Shown here piece after piece: positions 46,737-56,004 of a stretch of DNA of 64,000 nucleotides. The DNA comes from Pseudomonadales bacterium (GTDB lineage Bacteria > Pseudomonadota > Gammaproteobacteria > Pseudomonadales > Azotimanducaceae). The position numbers and the translations under genes were made by a program. The notes below the pieces were generated by a model, which saw only the letters and a program-made list of their open reading frames with translations, was not told the DNA's origin and made no database searches. Every line of letters begins with the position of its first letter. Positions within the stretch are counted from its first letter, which is position 1. The stretch is from the NCBI GenBank assembly GCA_019634925.1, contig JAHCAL010000008.1, forward strand, positions 1 through 64,000, in the 5' to 3' direction.

Positions 46737-49700
46737 ATGGACAGCTTCCGCTTCGACGAAAAAAACCTCTCCCAGATCCCGGCTCTGCAGGTGCTGATCA
46801 ACCTGGGCTACCAGTACCTGCCCCCCGCCGAAGCACTGGCCGCGCGCGGCGGCAAGGCGGGCAACGTGCTGCTTGAAGAGATCCTGCGGGAGCAGTTGAA
46901 GAAGCTGAACCGCATCCAGCATAAGGGCGGCACTTATCTCTTCAGCGAGGAGAACATCCAGAGCGCCATCCAGCGCCTGAAGAACGTCAAGTACGACGGT
47001 CTGCTCAAGACCAATGAGGTGGTGTACGACCTGCTGACGCTGGGCGTGGCGCTGGAGCAATCCATCGAGGGCGATCTGAAAAGCTTCACGCTCAACTATG
47101 TGGACTGGCGCAATCCCGCCAACAACGTCTACCACGTGGCCGCCGAATTCGCGGTGGAGCGCACCCGCAGCGTCGAGACCTGTCGTCCGGACCTGGTGCT
47201 GTTCGTCAACGGCATTCCCTTCGCGGTCATCGAGTGCAAGTCGCCCAAGGTCGAGGTGGCACAGGCCATCTCGCAGACGATCCGCAACCAGCGCGACGAG
47301 TACATCCCGCGCCTGTTCACCTATGTGCAGACGGTGCTGGCGGTGAACAAGAACGAGGCCCGTTACGCCACCACCGGCACTCCGGCCAAGTTCTGGTCGA
47401 AATGGAAGGAGGACGTGGCGGATGCTGAGTTGGCGCCACTGCTGGAGCGCCCGCTGCCGGAGTCGGTCAAGGCTTCGCTGTTCGATCTGGCCTTTGCCGA
47501 GCTGGGCGTGCGCGAGGAGATTGCGCCCTACCTGGTTGGCCGGCAGGTGACCGAGCAGGACCGCACGCTCTACGCCCTGTGCCGGCCGGAGCGCCTGCTG
47601 GAGATGGCCTGGGCCTTCACCGTGTTCGACGGCGGCGTGCGCAAGATCGCGCGCTACCAGCAGGTGTTCGCCATTCGCGAGGTGCTCGCCCGCGTCAAGC
47701 AGACGGACGACAGTGGCAAGCGCCGGGGCGGCATCGTCTGGCACACCCAGGGCTCGGGCAAGTCGCTGACCATGGTGATGCTGGCCCGCGCGCTGGCGCT
47801 GGAGCCGGCGATCCGCAATCCGCGCATCTTGCTGGTGACCGACCGGGTGGATCTGGACAAGCAGCTCGGCAACACCTTCGCCGCCTGCGGGCTCTCGCCC
47901 GACCGTGCCGAGAGCGGCCGCCATCTGGTGGAACTGGTGTCCGACGGCAAGGCGCACATCGTCACCACGCTGGTGCACAAATTTGACAAGGCGCTGGCCT
48001 ACAAGAAATTCAGCGATGCCTCGCCCGACATCTTCGTGCTGGTGGACGAAACCCAGCGCACCCAGCTGGGCGGTTACTCGGCGCGCATGCGGCAGATGTT
48101 CCCGAATGCCTGCTATATCGGCTTCACCGGCACGCCACTCTTGACCCGCGAGAAGAGCGATGTGGCCAAGTTCGGCGGCGTGATTCACACCTACGCCATC
48201 GACCAGGCGGTGGCCGACGGCGCCATCGTGCCGCTGCTCTACGAAGGGCGCATGGTGGAGCTGGAGCAGAACCAGGCCGCCATCGACATCTGGTTCGAGC
48301 GCCACACCCAGGGGCTGAGCGACCAGCAGAAGGCCGACTTGAAGAAGAAATACGCCCGCGCCGAGATGCTCAACAAGGCCGAGCAGGTGATCTACATGCG
48401 CGCCTTCGACATCAGCGAGCATTATCGCAAGAACTGGCAGGGCACCGGCTTCAAGGCCCAGCTGGTGGCGCCCAACAAGGCAGCGGCGCTGCGTTACAAG
48501 GCGTTTCTGGATGAACTGGGCGCGGTCAGCAGCGATGTGATCATCTCCCCGCCCGACGAGCGCGAGGGCTTCGACGAGATCGACGCCGAGGAATCCACCG
48601 ATGTGGTGGTGGCCTTCTGGCAACGCATGATGAAGCGCTACGGCTCGGAGGAGGACTACAACAAGCAGATCGTCAACGCTTTCAAGTTCGGCGACGAACC
48701 CGAGATCCTGATCGTGGTGGACAAGTTGCTGACCGGCTTCGATGCGCCGCGCAACACGGTGCTGTATCTCACGCGCCGGCTCAAAGACCACTCCCTGCTG
48801 CAGGCCATCGCCCGAGTGAACCGCCTGTACGAGGACGAATCCGGCAGCAAGGCCAAGGACTTCGGCTACATCATCGACTACGTGGGCGTGCTCGGCGAAC
48901 TGGACCAGGCGCTGACGACCTACAGCGCCCTGGAAGGATTCGAGGCGGCGGATCTGGAAGGGGCGCTGACCTCGATCCATGAGGAAGTCCGGGCATTGCC
49001 GCAGCGCCACGCCGAACTGTGGGACCTGTTCAAGACGGCGAAGAACCGTCAGGACGAGGAGGCCTTCGAGCAACTGCTGGCTGACGAGAAGCTACGCGCC
49101 GATTTCTACGAACGTCTGTCGGCTTATGCCAAGACGCTGGCGATTGCGCTCTCCAGCGAGCGCTTTATCACCGATACGCCCGAGCAGAAGCTGCGCACCT
49201 ATAAGAACGACTTGAAGCGCTTCGTGAACCTGAAGGCCGCCGTAAAGCTGCGCTACGCCGAATCCGTAGATTACCGCGACTTCGAGCCACGCATCCAAAA
49301 GCTGCTGGACACGCACATCTCGGCCTCAGAGGTGGTACAGCTGAACGCGCCGGTGAACATCTTTGACGAGGCTGCGTTCCAGAAGGTGGTCGAGGAGCAA
49401 GGTGCCGGCGGCGAGAAGAACCTCGGGGCCAAAGCCGACATGATCGCCCACGCTACCCGTCGCGCGATCAATGAAAGACTGGAGCAAGACCCGGCCTTCT
49501 ACGAGAAGTTCTCCAGGCTGATCCAGCAGGCCATCGATGATTACCGCGCGAAGAGACTGTCCGATCTGGAGTACCTGCAGCGCGTCACCGAGATCAAGGA
49601 TGCCGTGGTGTCGCGCAAGGGCGATGACCTGCCTCCGGCGCTGAACGGTGACGCCGACGCGGCCGCTGTCTATGGCCTGCTGCGCCCCTTCGTGGCCAAC

Positions 49701-49952
49701 CACCTGAGCGACGCCGAGCAGACCCAGGCCACCGCCGCCGAGGCCGCCATGGCGGTATGGGACATCTTCCGGCGCAACCGCAAGGTGGGCTACTGGGACG
49801 ACCTCGACGCCCAGCGCCGGACAATGAATGAAATCGACGACTACCTCTACGACGAGGTCAACGGCGCACGGGGCATCGCGCTATCCACTGACGAGATGGA
49901 CGAGATCATCGAGAAAGCCATGCAGCTCGCCCGCCACCGGATGGCCGGGTGA
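46737..49952 (+). CDS. hsdR: Type I restriction endonuclease subunit R
   Basis: Motor and nuclease subunit of the type I system, 1071 residues and apparently intact. The PD-(D/E)xK nuclease site is RPDLVLFVNGIPFAVIECK at about 150-168. The helicase Walker A HTQGSGKS is at about 336-343, the DEAD-box equivalent VDETQ near 434, and GFTGTPLL follows as motif III. FQKVVEEQGAGG lies in the helical C-terminal part that docks on the methyltransferase. It starts just after the AlbA_2-like relic, and its stop overlaps the metallopeptidase start (GTGA). Confidence 0.95.
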   Translation: MDSFRFDEKNLSQIPALQVLINLGYQYLPPAEALAARGGKAGNVLLEEILREQLKKLNRIQHKGGTYLFSEENIQSAIQRLKNVKYDGLLKTNEVVYDLLTLGVALEQSIEGDLKSFTLNYVDWRNPANNVYHVAAEFAVERTRSVETCRPDLVLFVNGIPFAVIECKSPKVEVAQAISQTIRNQRDEYIPRLFTYVQTVLAVNKNEARYATTGTPAKFWSKWKEDVADAELAPLLERPLPESVKASLFDLAFAELGVREEIAPYLVGRQVTEQDRTLYALCRPERLLEMAWAFTVFDGGVRKIARYQQVFAIREVLARVKQTDDSGKRRGGIVWHTQGSGKSLTMVMLARALALEPAIRNPRILLVTDRVDLDKQLGNTFAACGLSPDRAESGRHLVELVSDGKAHIVTTLVHKFDKALAYKKFSDASPDIFVLVDETQRTQLGGYSARMRQMFPNACYIGFTGTPLLTREKSDVAKFGGVIHTYAIDQAVADGAIVPLLYEGRMVELEQNQAAIDIWFERHTQGLSDQQKADLKKKYARAEMLNKAEQVIYMRAFDISEHYRKNWQGTGFKAQLVAPNKAAALRYKAFLDELGAVSSDVIISPPDEREGFDEIDAEESTDVVVAFWQRMMKRYGSEEDYNKQIVNAFKFGDEPEILIVVDKLLTGFDAPRNTVLYLTRRLKDHSLLQAIARVNRLYEDESGSKAKDFGYIIDYVGVLGELDQALTTYSALEGFEAADLEGALTSIHEEVRALPQRHAELWDLFKTAKNRQDEEAFEQLLADEKLRADFYERLSAYAKTLAIALSSERFITDTPEQKLRTYKNDLKRFVNLKAAVKLRYAESVDYRDFEPRIQKLLDTHISASEVVQLNAPVNIFDEAAFQKVVEEQGAGGEKNLGAKADMIAHATRRAINERLEQDPAFYEKFSRLIQQAIDDYRAKRLSDLEYLQRVTEIKDAVVSRKGDDLPPALNGDADAAAVYGLLRPFVANHLSDAEQTQATAAEAAMAVWDIFRRNRKVGYWDDLDAQRRTMNEIDDYLYDEVNGARGIALSTDEMDEIIEKAMQLARHRMAG

Positions 49953-50659
49953 AGACCATGGTTGGCACTTTCACCTACGGCCGCGACACCATCCGTTACG
50001 AGGTGCGCTTCCTGGCATCGAGGCAGACCCTTGCCATCGAGGTGCACCCCGACAGCCGTGTGCTGGTACGCGCCCCGGTTGATTGCCCCGAGGCAGTGAT
50101 CGCGGAGCGGGTGCAGAAGCGCGCCGGCTGGATCAGCCGGCAACTGGCCGAGTTCGAGCGTTACCGACCCCGCACGCCGTCAAGACAGTACGTCAACGGG
50201 GAATCGCATCTCTACCTCGGCCGACAATACCGATTGAAGCTGGTGTCCACGGATTTGGCGGCGGTCAGTCTGAAGCGCGGACGGTTGATGGTCGGTATGC
50301 CCGGCGATGCGAGCCCGGATCAAGTAAAGGCACTTCTGCGTCGTTGGTATCTCGACCGGGCGAAGATCATTCTCAATGATGTTCTGGATAGCAGCCTGAC
50401 CAGGTTCAAGGGCATCGATCCGCCGCGGCTCGCGGTGCGTACGATGCGCTCGCGCTGGGGTAGTCTGTCGGCTGCGGGAACGATGACGCTGAACGCCAGT
50501 CTGGTTCGGGCCCCACGCGGCTGCATCGAATACGTGGTCGTACACGAGCTATGTCACGTCCGACACCGGAACCATGACGCCAGATTCTATTCCGCTCTCG
50601 CCCGGGCAATGCCGGATTGGCTGGAACGCAAGCGAGCACTGGAATCTGTGTTGCTATAG
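49949..50659 (+). CDS. YgjP-like M48-type metallopeptidase domain protein
   Basis: 236-residue protein of the YgjP/SprT-like (DUF45) family. The zinc motif HELCHVRHRNH is at about 199-209, preceded by the conserved RSRWGSLSAAGTMTLN. Start is GTG at 49949, overlapping the hsdR stop; an ATG at 49958 is possible. Genes of this type are very often the last gene of type I restriction operons, and they may trim or control a subunit, but their substrate is unknown. It is the last gene of the island by direction and spacing. Confidence 0.88.
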   Translation: MKTMVGTFTYGRDTIRYEVRFLASRQTLAIEVHPDSRVLVRAPVDCPEAVIAERVQKRAGWISRQLAEFERYRPRTPSRQYVNGESHLYLGRQYRLKLVSTDLAAVSLKRGRLMVGMPGDASPDQVKALLRRWYLDRAKIILNDVLDSSLTRFKGIDPPRLAVRTMRSRWGSLSAAGTMTLNASLVRAPRGCIEYVVVHELCHVRHRNHDARFYSALARAMPDWLERKRALESVLL

Positions 50660-50693
50660 GCAGGACTTCGAGAGCAATGGGATCGGTTTCCTG

Positions 50694-50724
50694 TTGATTC
50701 TCGAGACTTCGCTTGCGCTATATT
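50694..50724 (+). promoter_or_regulatory. Candidate promoter for the TonB-C-domain gene
   Basis: TATATT at 50719-50724 is a good -10 match, with TTGATT at 50694-50699 upstream. The spacer is 19 bases (18 if shifted by one), at the long end of what sigma-70 accepts. The ATG is 32 bases downstream of the -10 box. Confidence 0.4.
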
Positions 50725-50756
50725 CTGCTGCCATTGAAGGGGAATCGGGCCTGAGC

Positions 50757-51812
50757 ATGCTACGGAATCCGGCGGCCTTCATGATGATCGGGCTGGTATT
50801 CGCGAGCCTAGCCACGGCTTCGGTCGACCTTCAGGCTACAGCTGATGACGCGGCGACCGAAACTCCCGTCGTCGAAGTCTACTCGGCGCCGCGGCCCATC
50901 TCGGTGTCGCACCCAATCTATCCCAGTAAGTTGGTTCATCGGCAGGCCGAAGGTTGGGTCCACTTACACTTCATGGTTGACAGTTCTGGCCAGCCTTACG
51001 AGATCGCCGTGACTGAGTCGACCGGTATCGAGGAGTTCGACCGCGCGGCGGTCGAAGCGACGGCCAAATCGCGCTTTGCGCCCGCGCAACGAGCGGGAAA
51101 ACCAATCGATGCCGGCCTCTCGCACAAAATCGTGTTCTACCTTTCCGATCCGAGCACGAGCGCGAAACGGAGCTTCATCAGGGGCTACAAGCGACTGATG
51201 GCAGCTATCCAACAAGGAGATCGTGCGCTGGCCGACCAAATGGTCACCAACTTGGTGGTGGAGAACCTCTATGAGGACGCCTATGCGGGTCTTGCAGCTT
51301 ACGCGTATGCGCGCCAGTGGGGGTCGCGGACGGATCAGATTGCCGGACTGAGGCGCGCTATGGCAGAGGAGGACCTGCCGCGCTATCTCCCGCGCAAGCA
51401 GCACGCCGCGGCACTGCGCAATTTGTTGTCACTGGAACTCGAGACCAATGATTTCGCGGCGGCCTACCTGACCCTGCAGCGCATCCAGAAGGGTCATGTC
51501 TCGGAAGCCGAGCGACCAGAGTTCCAGCGCATCGCCGAGCGGATCGAGGCGATCCAGTCCGACGACACGAGCTTCGTGCACGAAGGCGAGTTCGGGCCGA
51601 CCTCGTCGTGGTTCCTGTGGCTCCTGAAGAACCGCTTCCGGATCATCGTCGACGCCGGCGCGATTGCCGAGCTCAAGCTGCGCTGCGACCGGCGCTACGT
51701 GATGTTCCGCTATGATCCCGAGCTCGAGTACAAGGTCGAGGACAAGGACGGCCTGTGCAACTTGGAGCTGATCGGCGACCCTGGCACCCGCTTCCGCCTC
51801 ATCCAGTCCTGA
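50757..51812 (+). CDS. Exported TonB-C-terminal-domain protein with helical tail
   Basis: 351-residue protein with a signal-like hydrophobic N-terminus (MLRNPAAFMMIGLVFASLA). It is followed directly by a TonB_C-like domain at about 40-125 (ISVSHPIYPSKLVHRQAEGW, AVTESTGIEEFDRAAVEA). About 200 residues of helical repeats follow. A usual TonB has a membrane anchor, a proline-rich arm and the TonB domain last; here the domain comes first and the arm is missing, so it is unlikely to energise receptors in the standard way. The upstream frame is open but the ATG at 50757 fits the signal peptide. Two receptors lie within 12 kb. Confidence 0.75.
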   Translation: MLRNPAAFMMIGLVFASLATASVDLQATADDAATETPVVEVYSAPRPISVSHPIYPSKLVHRQAEGWVHLHFMVDSSGQPYEIAVTESTGIEEFDRAAVEATAKSRFAPAQRAGKPIDAGLSHKIVFYLSDPSTSAKRSFIRGYKRLMAAIQQGDRALADQMVTNLVVENLYEDAYAGLAAYAYARQWGSRTDQIAGLRRAMAEEDLPRYLPRKQHAAALRNLLSLELETNDFAAAYLTLQRIQKGHVSEAERPEFQRIAERIEAIQSDDTSFVHEGEFGPTSSWFLWLLKNRFRIIVDAGAIAELKLRCDRRYVMFRYDPELEYKVEDKDGLCNLELIGDPGTRFRLIQS

Positions 51813-52266
51813 CCGTCACGCCGCATCCAACCGCTGACGTCACGTCGTCAAGCCAGCTGCCGTCACAAGGCAGCGCCCGCCAGCTCACCGTCGGCAGCTT
51901 CCGGCCCTGCGGCACCGGCTGGATGGCCTCGATGCGCATCGCCCGCGCATCGAGCAGCAGCAGCCACGGCGTGAAGGCCGCACCCGCCTGAACCTGCTCG
52001 ACGCTGGCGCCGGCGCGCTTCGGATCGCAGCTGCCGCGCCCGAGATCGTGCAGCAGGGCGCGCACGCGCTCAGATTCGACGGTGGCGATCCGCATCAGCC
52101 GGTGGTGGCCGCGCCAGTCGAGCATCTCGAGCAGGTAGTGAGCGCCGCAGCGCCGGCAGGCGACCAGTGCGTCGGTGAAGCCGACCTGCTCGTCGATCAC
52201 CAGCGCCACCTCGAACGGCCAGGTGCCGGGCTGTACGTGTTCGCAGAGTTCGGGGTGCAGGGTCAT
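51799..52266 (-). CDS. Uncharacterised Cys-containing protein
   Basis: 155-residue protein that I do not recognise. It starts MTLHPELCEHVQPGTWPFE. A CRRC pair at about 37-40 together with Cys8 and His10 could bind a metal. The rest alternates charged and hydrophobic residues, with no signal peptide or membrane helix. It converges on the TonB-C-domain gene with a 14-base overlap of the 3' ends. Codon use looks like the host. The call rests on a strong third-position GC pattern and length only. Confidence 0.6.
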   Translation of the reverse strand: MTLHPELCEHVQPGTWPFEVALVIDEQVGFTDALVACRRCGAHYLLEMLDWRGHHRLMRIATVESERVRALLHDLGRGSCDPKRAGASVEQVQAGAAFTPWLLLLDARAMRIEAIQPVPQGRKLPTVSWRALPCDGSWLDDVTSAVGCGVTVRTG

Positions 52267-52393
52267 GCTGGGACCTATTGCTATGCAGGGCGCGGTTGCC
52301 TAGGTTAGGCCCCTTTTGCCGGGTATGAAAAGCGGCCGGGCAGGTGCCTGGCCGCGCCCGGGCGATGCCCTGCCAGGAAGAGGGAGCCAGCGC

Positions 52394-53401
52394 ATGACAG
52401 AGGCCAGGGTCGCCATTCTCGTGAACCCCATGTCCGGCCGCGACGTGCGCCGCCTGGCGGCGCGTGCGACCAACATGACCCACGAGGCCAAGCGCGACAT
52501 CGTGGCGCGGGTGGCGGCCGGCGCGGATGCGTGCGGCGCGACCGACATCTTCGTGGCGCGCGAGCCGTTCCGGATCGCCGCCGCGGCACTCGAGTACATG
52601 GGGCTCGGTGCGCGCACCCACGTGCTGACGCCTCCCATCCGCAACACGGCCGAGGACACCGAGACCGCGGTGAACGCCTTTCTGGAGGCGGGCTGCGACA
52701 CCATCGTCTCGCTCGGCGGCGACGGCACCAATCGGGCGATCGTGCGCGCGCTGGGCGCGCGGGCCGAACGGGTGCGGCTGATCCCGCTCTCCACCGGCAC
52801 CAACAACGTCTTTCCCGTGCTCGCCGAGCCGACCATCGCCGGCATGGTGGCCGGTCTGCAGGCCCGCGGGCTTCTGACCGGTACCGGTCTGGAGGCGCGC
52901 TGCAAGGTGCTGCATGTCTCCGGCGTCGGGCGCTACGGTCTGCCGGTGCACGATCTCGGGCTGATCGATGCCGTGCTGCTGCGCCGCGATCACGTCGGCA
53001 ACCTGCTGCCGTTCGATGCCGACCGCATCGACCGGCTGCTGCTCACCCGCGCCGAGCCGGCGTCGATCGGCATGTCCCCGATCGGCGGGCTCATCGAGCC
53101 GGTCGATGCCGCGGACGATGCCGGGCTGCTGGTCGAGATGGGCCCGGGGACCCGCCTGCGCGCACCGCTGTCGCCGGGTCTGTTCCGCGAGGTATCGGTC
53201 AGCCGGGTCACCCGCGTCCCACTCGGTCAACCGGTCGAGTTCGCCGGCGAAGGCGTACTCGCGTTCGACGGAGACCGCGACCACAAGATCCCTGTGGGGG
53301 CAACGCTTGCCGTCGCCATCCGTCGCGATGGACCCTGGATCGTCGACATCGCCGCCGCCATGCGCTGGGCCGTGGAGCAGCGGCTGCTCTTGAATCCTTA
53401 G
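52394..53401 (+). CDS. AcoX-like ATP-NAD/diacylglycerol-kinase-fold protein
   Basis: 335-residue protein of the NAD-kinase / diacylglycerol-kinase superfamily, AcoX subgroup. ILVNPMSGRDVRRLAARATN at the N-terminus and the nucleotide motif SLGGDGTNRA at about 109-118 are typical; PLSTGTNNVFP matches the second conserved block. The ATG at 52394 has AGGGAG upstream. AcoX is usually found with acetoin dehydrogenase genes, but none is present here. In related organisms the protein is needed for acetoin use and its reaction is not well defined. A physical link to the receptor downstream is not implied. Confidence 0.82.
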   Translation: MTEARVAILVNPMSGRDVRRLAARATNMTHEAKRDIVARVAAGADACGATDIFVAREPFRIAAAALEYMGLGARTHVLTPPIRNTAEDTETAVNAFLEAGCDTIVSLGGDGTNRAIVRALGARAERVRLIPLSTGTNNVFPVLAEPTIAGMVAGLQARGLLTGTGLEARCKVLHVSGVGRYGLPVHDLGLIDAVLLRRDHVGNLLPFDADRIDRLLLTRAEPASIGMSPIGGLIEPVDAADDAGLLVEMGPGTRLRAPLSPGLFREVSVSRVTRVPLGQPVEFAGEGVLAFDGDRDHKIPVGATLAVAIRRDGPWIVDIAAAMRWAVEQRLLLNP

Positions 53402-53453
53402 TCCGCTCGGGGCCGCCCACCCCGATCTCCGCACGGATGTGGCATCAAGCCAT

Positions 53454-53482
53454 TTGACGCTGGCGCGTGTCGCGCGCATCAT
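53454..53482 (+). promoter_or_regulatory. Candidate promoter for the first TonB-dependent receptor
   Basis: TTGACG (53454-53459), a 17-base spacer and CATCAT (53477-53482) form a plausible sigma-70 promoter in the 187-base gap before the receptor gene. The remaining 100 bases of leader show no clear Fur box or riboswitch. Confidence 0.4.
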
Positions 53483-53588
53483 TAACTTGCTTAGGATCCG
53501 GTGCCGCACCCGGCACATTCGCAGGCCCTGCGGGTCCGCGCGAATCCTTCTATGCGTTGGGACGTTGGGTTTTTGGGGAGAGGGCGAA

Positions 53589-55946
53589 ATGAGAGCGGAC
53601 GCATCCGGGATGCTGCGGCACTTCGTTGCCGGCGTGGTGGTCACCGTATTCGCAGGCGCGGCCGATCCGGCCGGTGCGGCGGGGCCGATCGAGGAGATCG
53701 TGGTCACCGCGACCAAGCGGGAACAGAGCCTGCAGGACGTGCCGATCTCGATCGGCGTCGTGACCGGCGAGACCATCGAGAAATTCCGTGTCGAGGACAT
53801 CCGCGATCTGACCAACTACATGCCGAACTTCAGCGCGCAGCACACGTTCGGCAACTGGGTGGTCCGGATCCGCGGGATCGGCAGCGGCCCGACCAACCTG
53901 GCATTCGACTCCTCCGTCAGTGTCTTCAGCGACGGCATCTACTGCGGCCGTTCGCGCTGCCTGGAAACGGCATTCATGGACCTGCAGCGGGCCGAGGTGG
54001 CCCGGGGTCCGCAGGGCGCCCTGTTCGGCAAGAGCACCGTCGCCGGCGCGCTGTCGGTGCACAGTGCGCGGCCGACCGAGACGTTCGAGAGCTACGTGCG
54101 CGGCGGCTACGAGTTCGAGAACGCGGGCCACTTCGGAACCGCGATGGTCTCGGGACCGATCACGGACACGGTGCGCGGCCGCCTGGTCGGGATCGCCGAG
54201 AAACGCGGCGGATTCGTCAAGAACACCTTCACCGGCGACGACGAGCCGGAGACCAACCGCTGGGCGGCCCGTGGATCGCTCGAGTGGGACGTGACCGACA
54301 CGCTGTCGGCTTTCTTCAAGGCCGAGTACTTCGATACCCGGGTCGATGGCAACTCCAACCAGCTGGTTCGGCAGGGCGGTGTGTTCGCCGGTCTTACCCA
54401 GGATCCGAACGCGGAGTTCGTGCGCAACACGCGCCGTCACGTGAGTACGGGCAACAGCGACGAGGACTTCGACGATTCCAAGTCGAAGAGTTTCACCCTG
54501 CAGCTCGACCAGGCGCTCGGCGAGCACAGCCTGAGCCTCATCGCCGGGCACTGGGATCTCGAGTACGAGAACTGGCTGGACGTCGACGGCGTGCCGGAGA
54601 ACTTCCTGACCAGCGGACTCGGCGAGGAGTTCGACCAGCAGTCCCTTGAGCTGCGCCTGCTGTCGCCGACGGGAAACTCCTTCGAGTACATCGTCGGGGC
54701 GCTCTACTACACGAGCTACACCAAGACCCGTCAATATTCACCGTTCGGCTTCTTCCCGCCGATCGTGGCGCCGGTGCCGGTCGGCTCGGATCGCAATTTC
54801 CACCGCAATACCGATACCTACTCGGTGTACGGCCAGGCGACCTGGAACGTCAGCGACACGTTCCGCGTGATTGCCGATCTGCGCTATACCGAGGAAGAGC
54901 AGGACGGGTATGGCTTTTCCTTCCCGATCACCTTCCCGGACGGCCGCAATCCGGTCTACACACCCGGTGCGTTCAACCAGCCGCGCGAGTACCGGTTCTT
55001 CCAGACCCGCGAGGACGAGAGCCTCGACCCGTCCCTGCGCGTACAGTACGACGCGTCGGACAACGTGATGCTGTACGCCGCCTATGCCACGGGATCCAAG
55101 CCCGGCGGCCTCAAGGCCAACGACGCCACCCTCGGCAACCAGCTGTTCGCGAAGAACAGCGACCCGGCATTCCTCGAGCGCTACATCGGCCAGCCGTCGG
55201 TGACCGCCCCGGAACTCGCCGCGGGGATCAACCTGAAGCAGGGCAACGGCATCTTCGACTTCGAGGACGAGTCGGCCGAGAACTACGAAGTCGGCGCCAA
55301 GGTGGTGCTCGCGGACGGCCGCGCGGTCATGAACCTCGCGATCTTCCACATGGAGTTCGACAACCTGCAGACCGGCACCTACGACGGCACCCAGTTCATC
55401 ATCAAGAATGCCGGTTCGGCGCGCATCAACGGCATCGAGTTGGAAGGTACCTGGCAGGCCACCGACACGCTGAGCCTGTCGGGCGGCCTCGGCTACCTCG
55501 ATCACGAGTACAAGGACTTCGCGGGCGCGCAGTGCATCGTCATCGACGTCAACGGGACCTTCGCGAATCCAGCCTGCGTGGACGGACAGCAGAACCTGGC
55601 CGGTGAACCGCTGGAGCGCACGCCCGACTGGGAACTGACCCTGACGGCGGACTGGGAGCGCGAGCTGGCGCCTGGCATCGTCGGCCGCGCGACGCTCGGC
55701 ATGTACTACAACGACGGCTACGACGTGCGCGAGGACTACCACCCGCTCGGTCGGCAGAAGGCGTTCACCAAGTGGGACGCGCGGATTGGTGTGGCGAACT
55801 CGGACGATACCTGGGAGATCGCGCTGCTCGGTCGCAACCTGACCGACGAGCACATCATCCAGCATGCCTACGAGATCGCGGGCGGCGACTTCCAGTCGTT
55901 CTCCGACGGACGCACGGCGATGCTGCAGGGGACCTATCGCTTCTGA
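53589..55946 (+). CDS. TonB-dependent outer-membrane receptor
   Basis: 785-residue outer-membrane transporter. The signal peptide ends near residue 30, followed by the TonB box and plug opening IEEIVVTATKREQSLQDVP. The plug motif FMDLQRAEVARGPQGALFGK and the C-terminal strand ending in the aromatic residue of TYRF are typical. It belongs to the pesticin-receptor-like group that is abundant in sphingomonads and marine or steroid-degrading gammaproteobacteria. GGGAGAGGG lies 4-8 bases before the ATG at 53589. The substrate is not known; siderophores and complex organic ligands are both possible. Confidence 0.93.
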   Translation: MRADASGMLRHFVAGVVVTVFAGAADPAGAAGPIEEIVVTATKREQSLQDVPISIGVVTGETIEKFRVEDIRDLTNYMPNFSAQHTFGNWVVRIRGIGSGPTNLAFDSSVSVFSDGIYCGRSRCLETAFMDLQRAEVARGPQGALFGKSTVAGALSVHSARPTETFESYVRGGYEFENAGHFGTAMVSGPITDTVRGRLVGIAEKRGGFVKNTFTGDDEPETNRWAARGSLEWDVTDTLSAFFKAEYFDTRVDGNSNQLVRQGGVFAGLTQDPNAEFVRNTRRHVSTGNSDEDFDDSKSKSFTLQLDQALGEHSLSLIAGHWDLEYENWLDVDGVPENFLTSGLGEEFDQQSLELRLLSPTGNSFEYIVGALYYTSYTKTRQYSPFGFFPPIVAPVPVGSDRNFHRNTDTYSVYGQATWNVSDTFRVIADLRYTEEEQDGYGFSFPITFPDGRNPVYTPGAFNQPREYRFFQTREDESLDPSLRVQYDASDNVMLYAAYATGSKPGGLKANDATLGNQLFAKNSDPAFLERYIGQPSVTAPELAAGINLKQGNGIFDFEDESAENYEVGAKVVLADGRAVMNLAIFHMEFDNLQTGTYDGTQFIIKNAGSARINGIELEGTWQATDTLSLSGGLGYLDHEYKDFAGAQCIVIDVNGTFANPACVDGQQNLAGEPLERTPDWELTLTADWERELAPGIVGRATLGMYYNDGYDVREDYHPLGRQKAFTKWDARIGVANSDDTWEIALLGRNLTDEHIIQHAYEIAGGDFQSFSDGRTAMLQGTYRF

Positions 55947-55964
55947 GTCCTGCTGGCGCACCCA

Positions 55965-56004
55965 GCGGGCGCGGTCCGTAAGGCCGCTGCCCGCTGCAGG
56001 TTTT
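55965..56004. terminator. Candidate terminator between convergent receptor and glycine-zipper genes
   Basis: GCGGGC-GCGG (55965-55974) pairs with CCGC-T-GCCCGC (55984-55994) around a 9-base loop, with one bulge. TTTT at 56001-56004 follows after six bases, a late and short U-tract. It would serve the receptor transcript best. Confidence 0.4.

Noticed and set aside
46713..49073. Long open frame on the minus strand opposite hsdR (786 codons)
   Set aside because: It is a shadow of hsdR in high-GC sequence: the translation is low-complexity (His, Arg, Asp, Gln rich), has no recognisable domain, and the opposite strand encodes a complete restriction subunit.
39041..50756. Integration-type direct repeats (att sites) at the ends of the restriction island
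   Set aside because: No matching direct repeats, tRNA gene or integrase were seen at either border, so the mode of acquisition cannot be stated.
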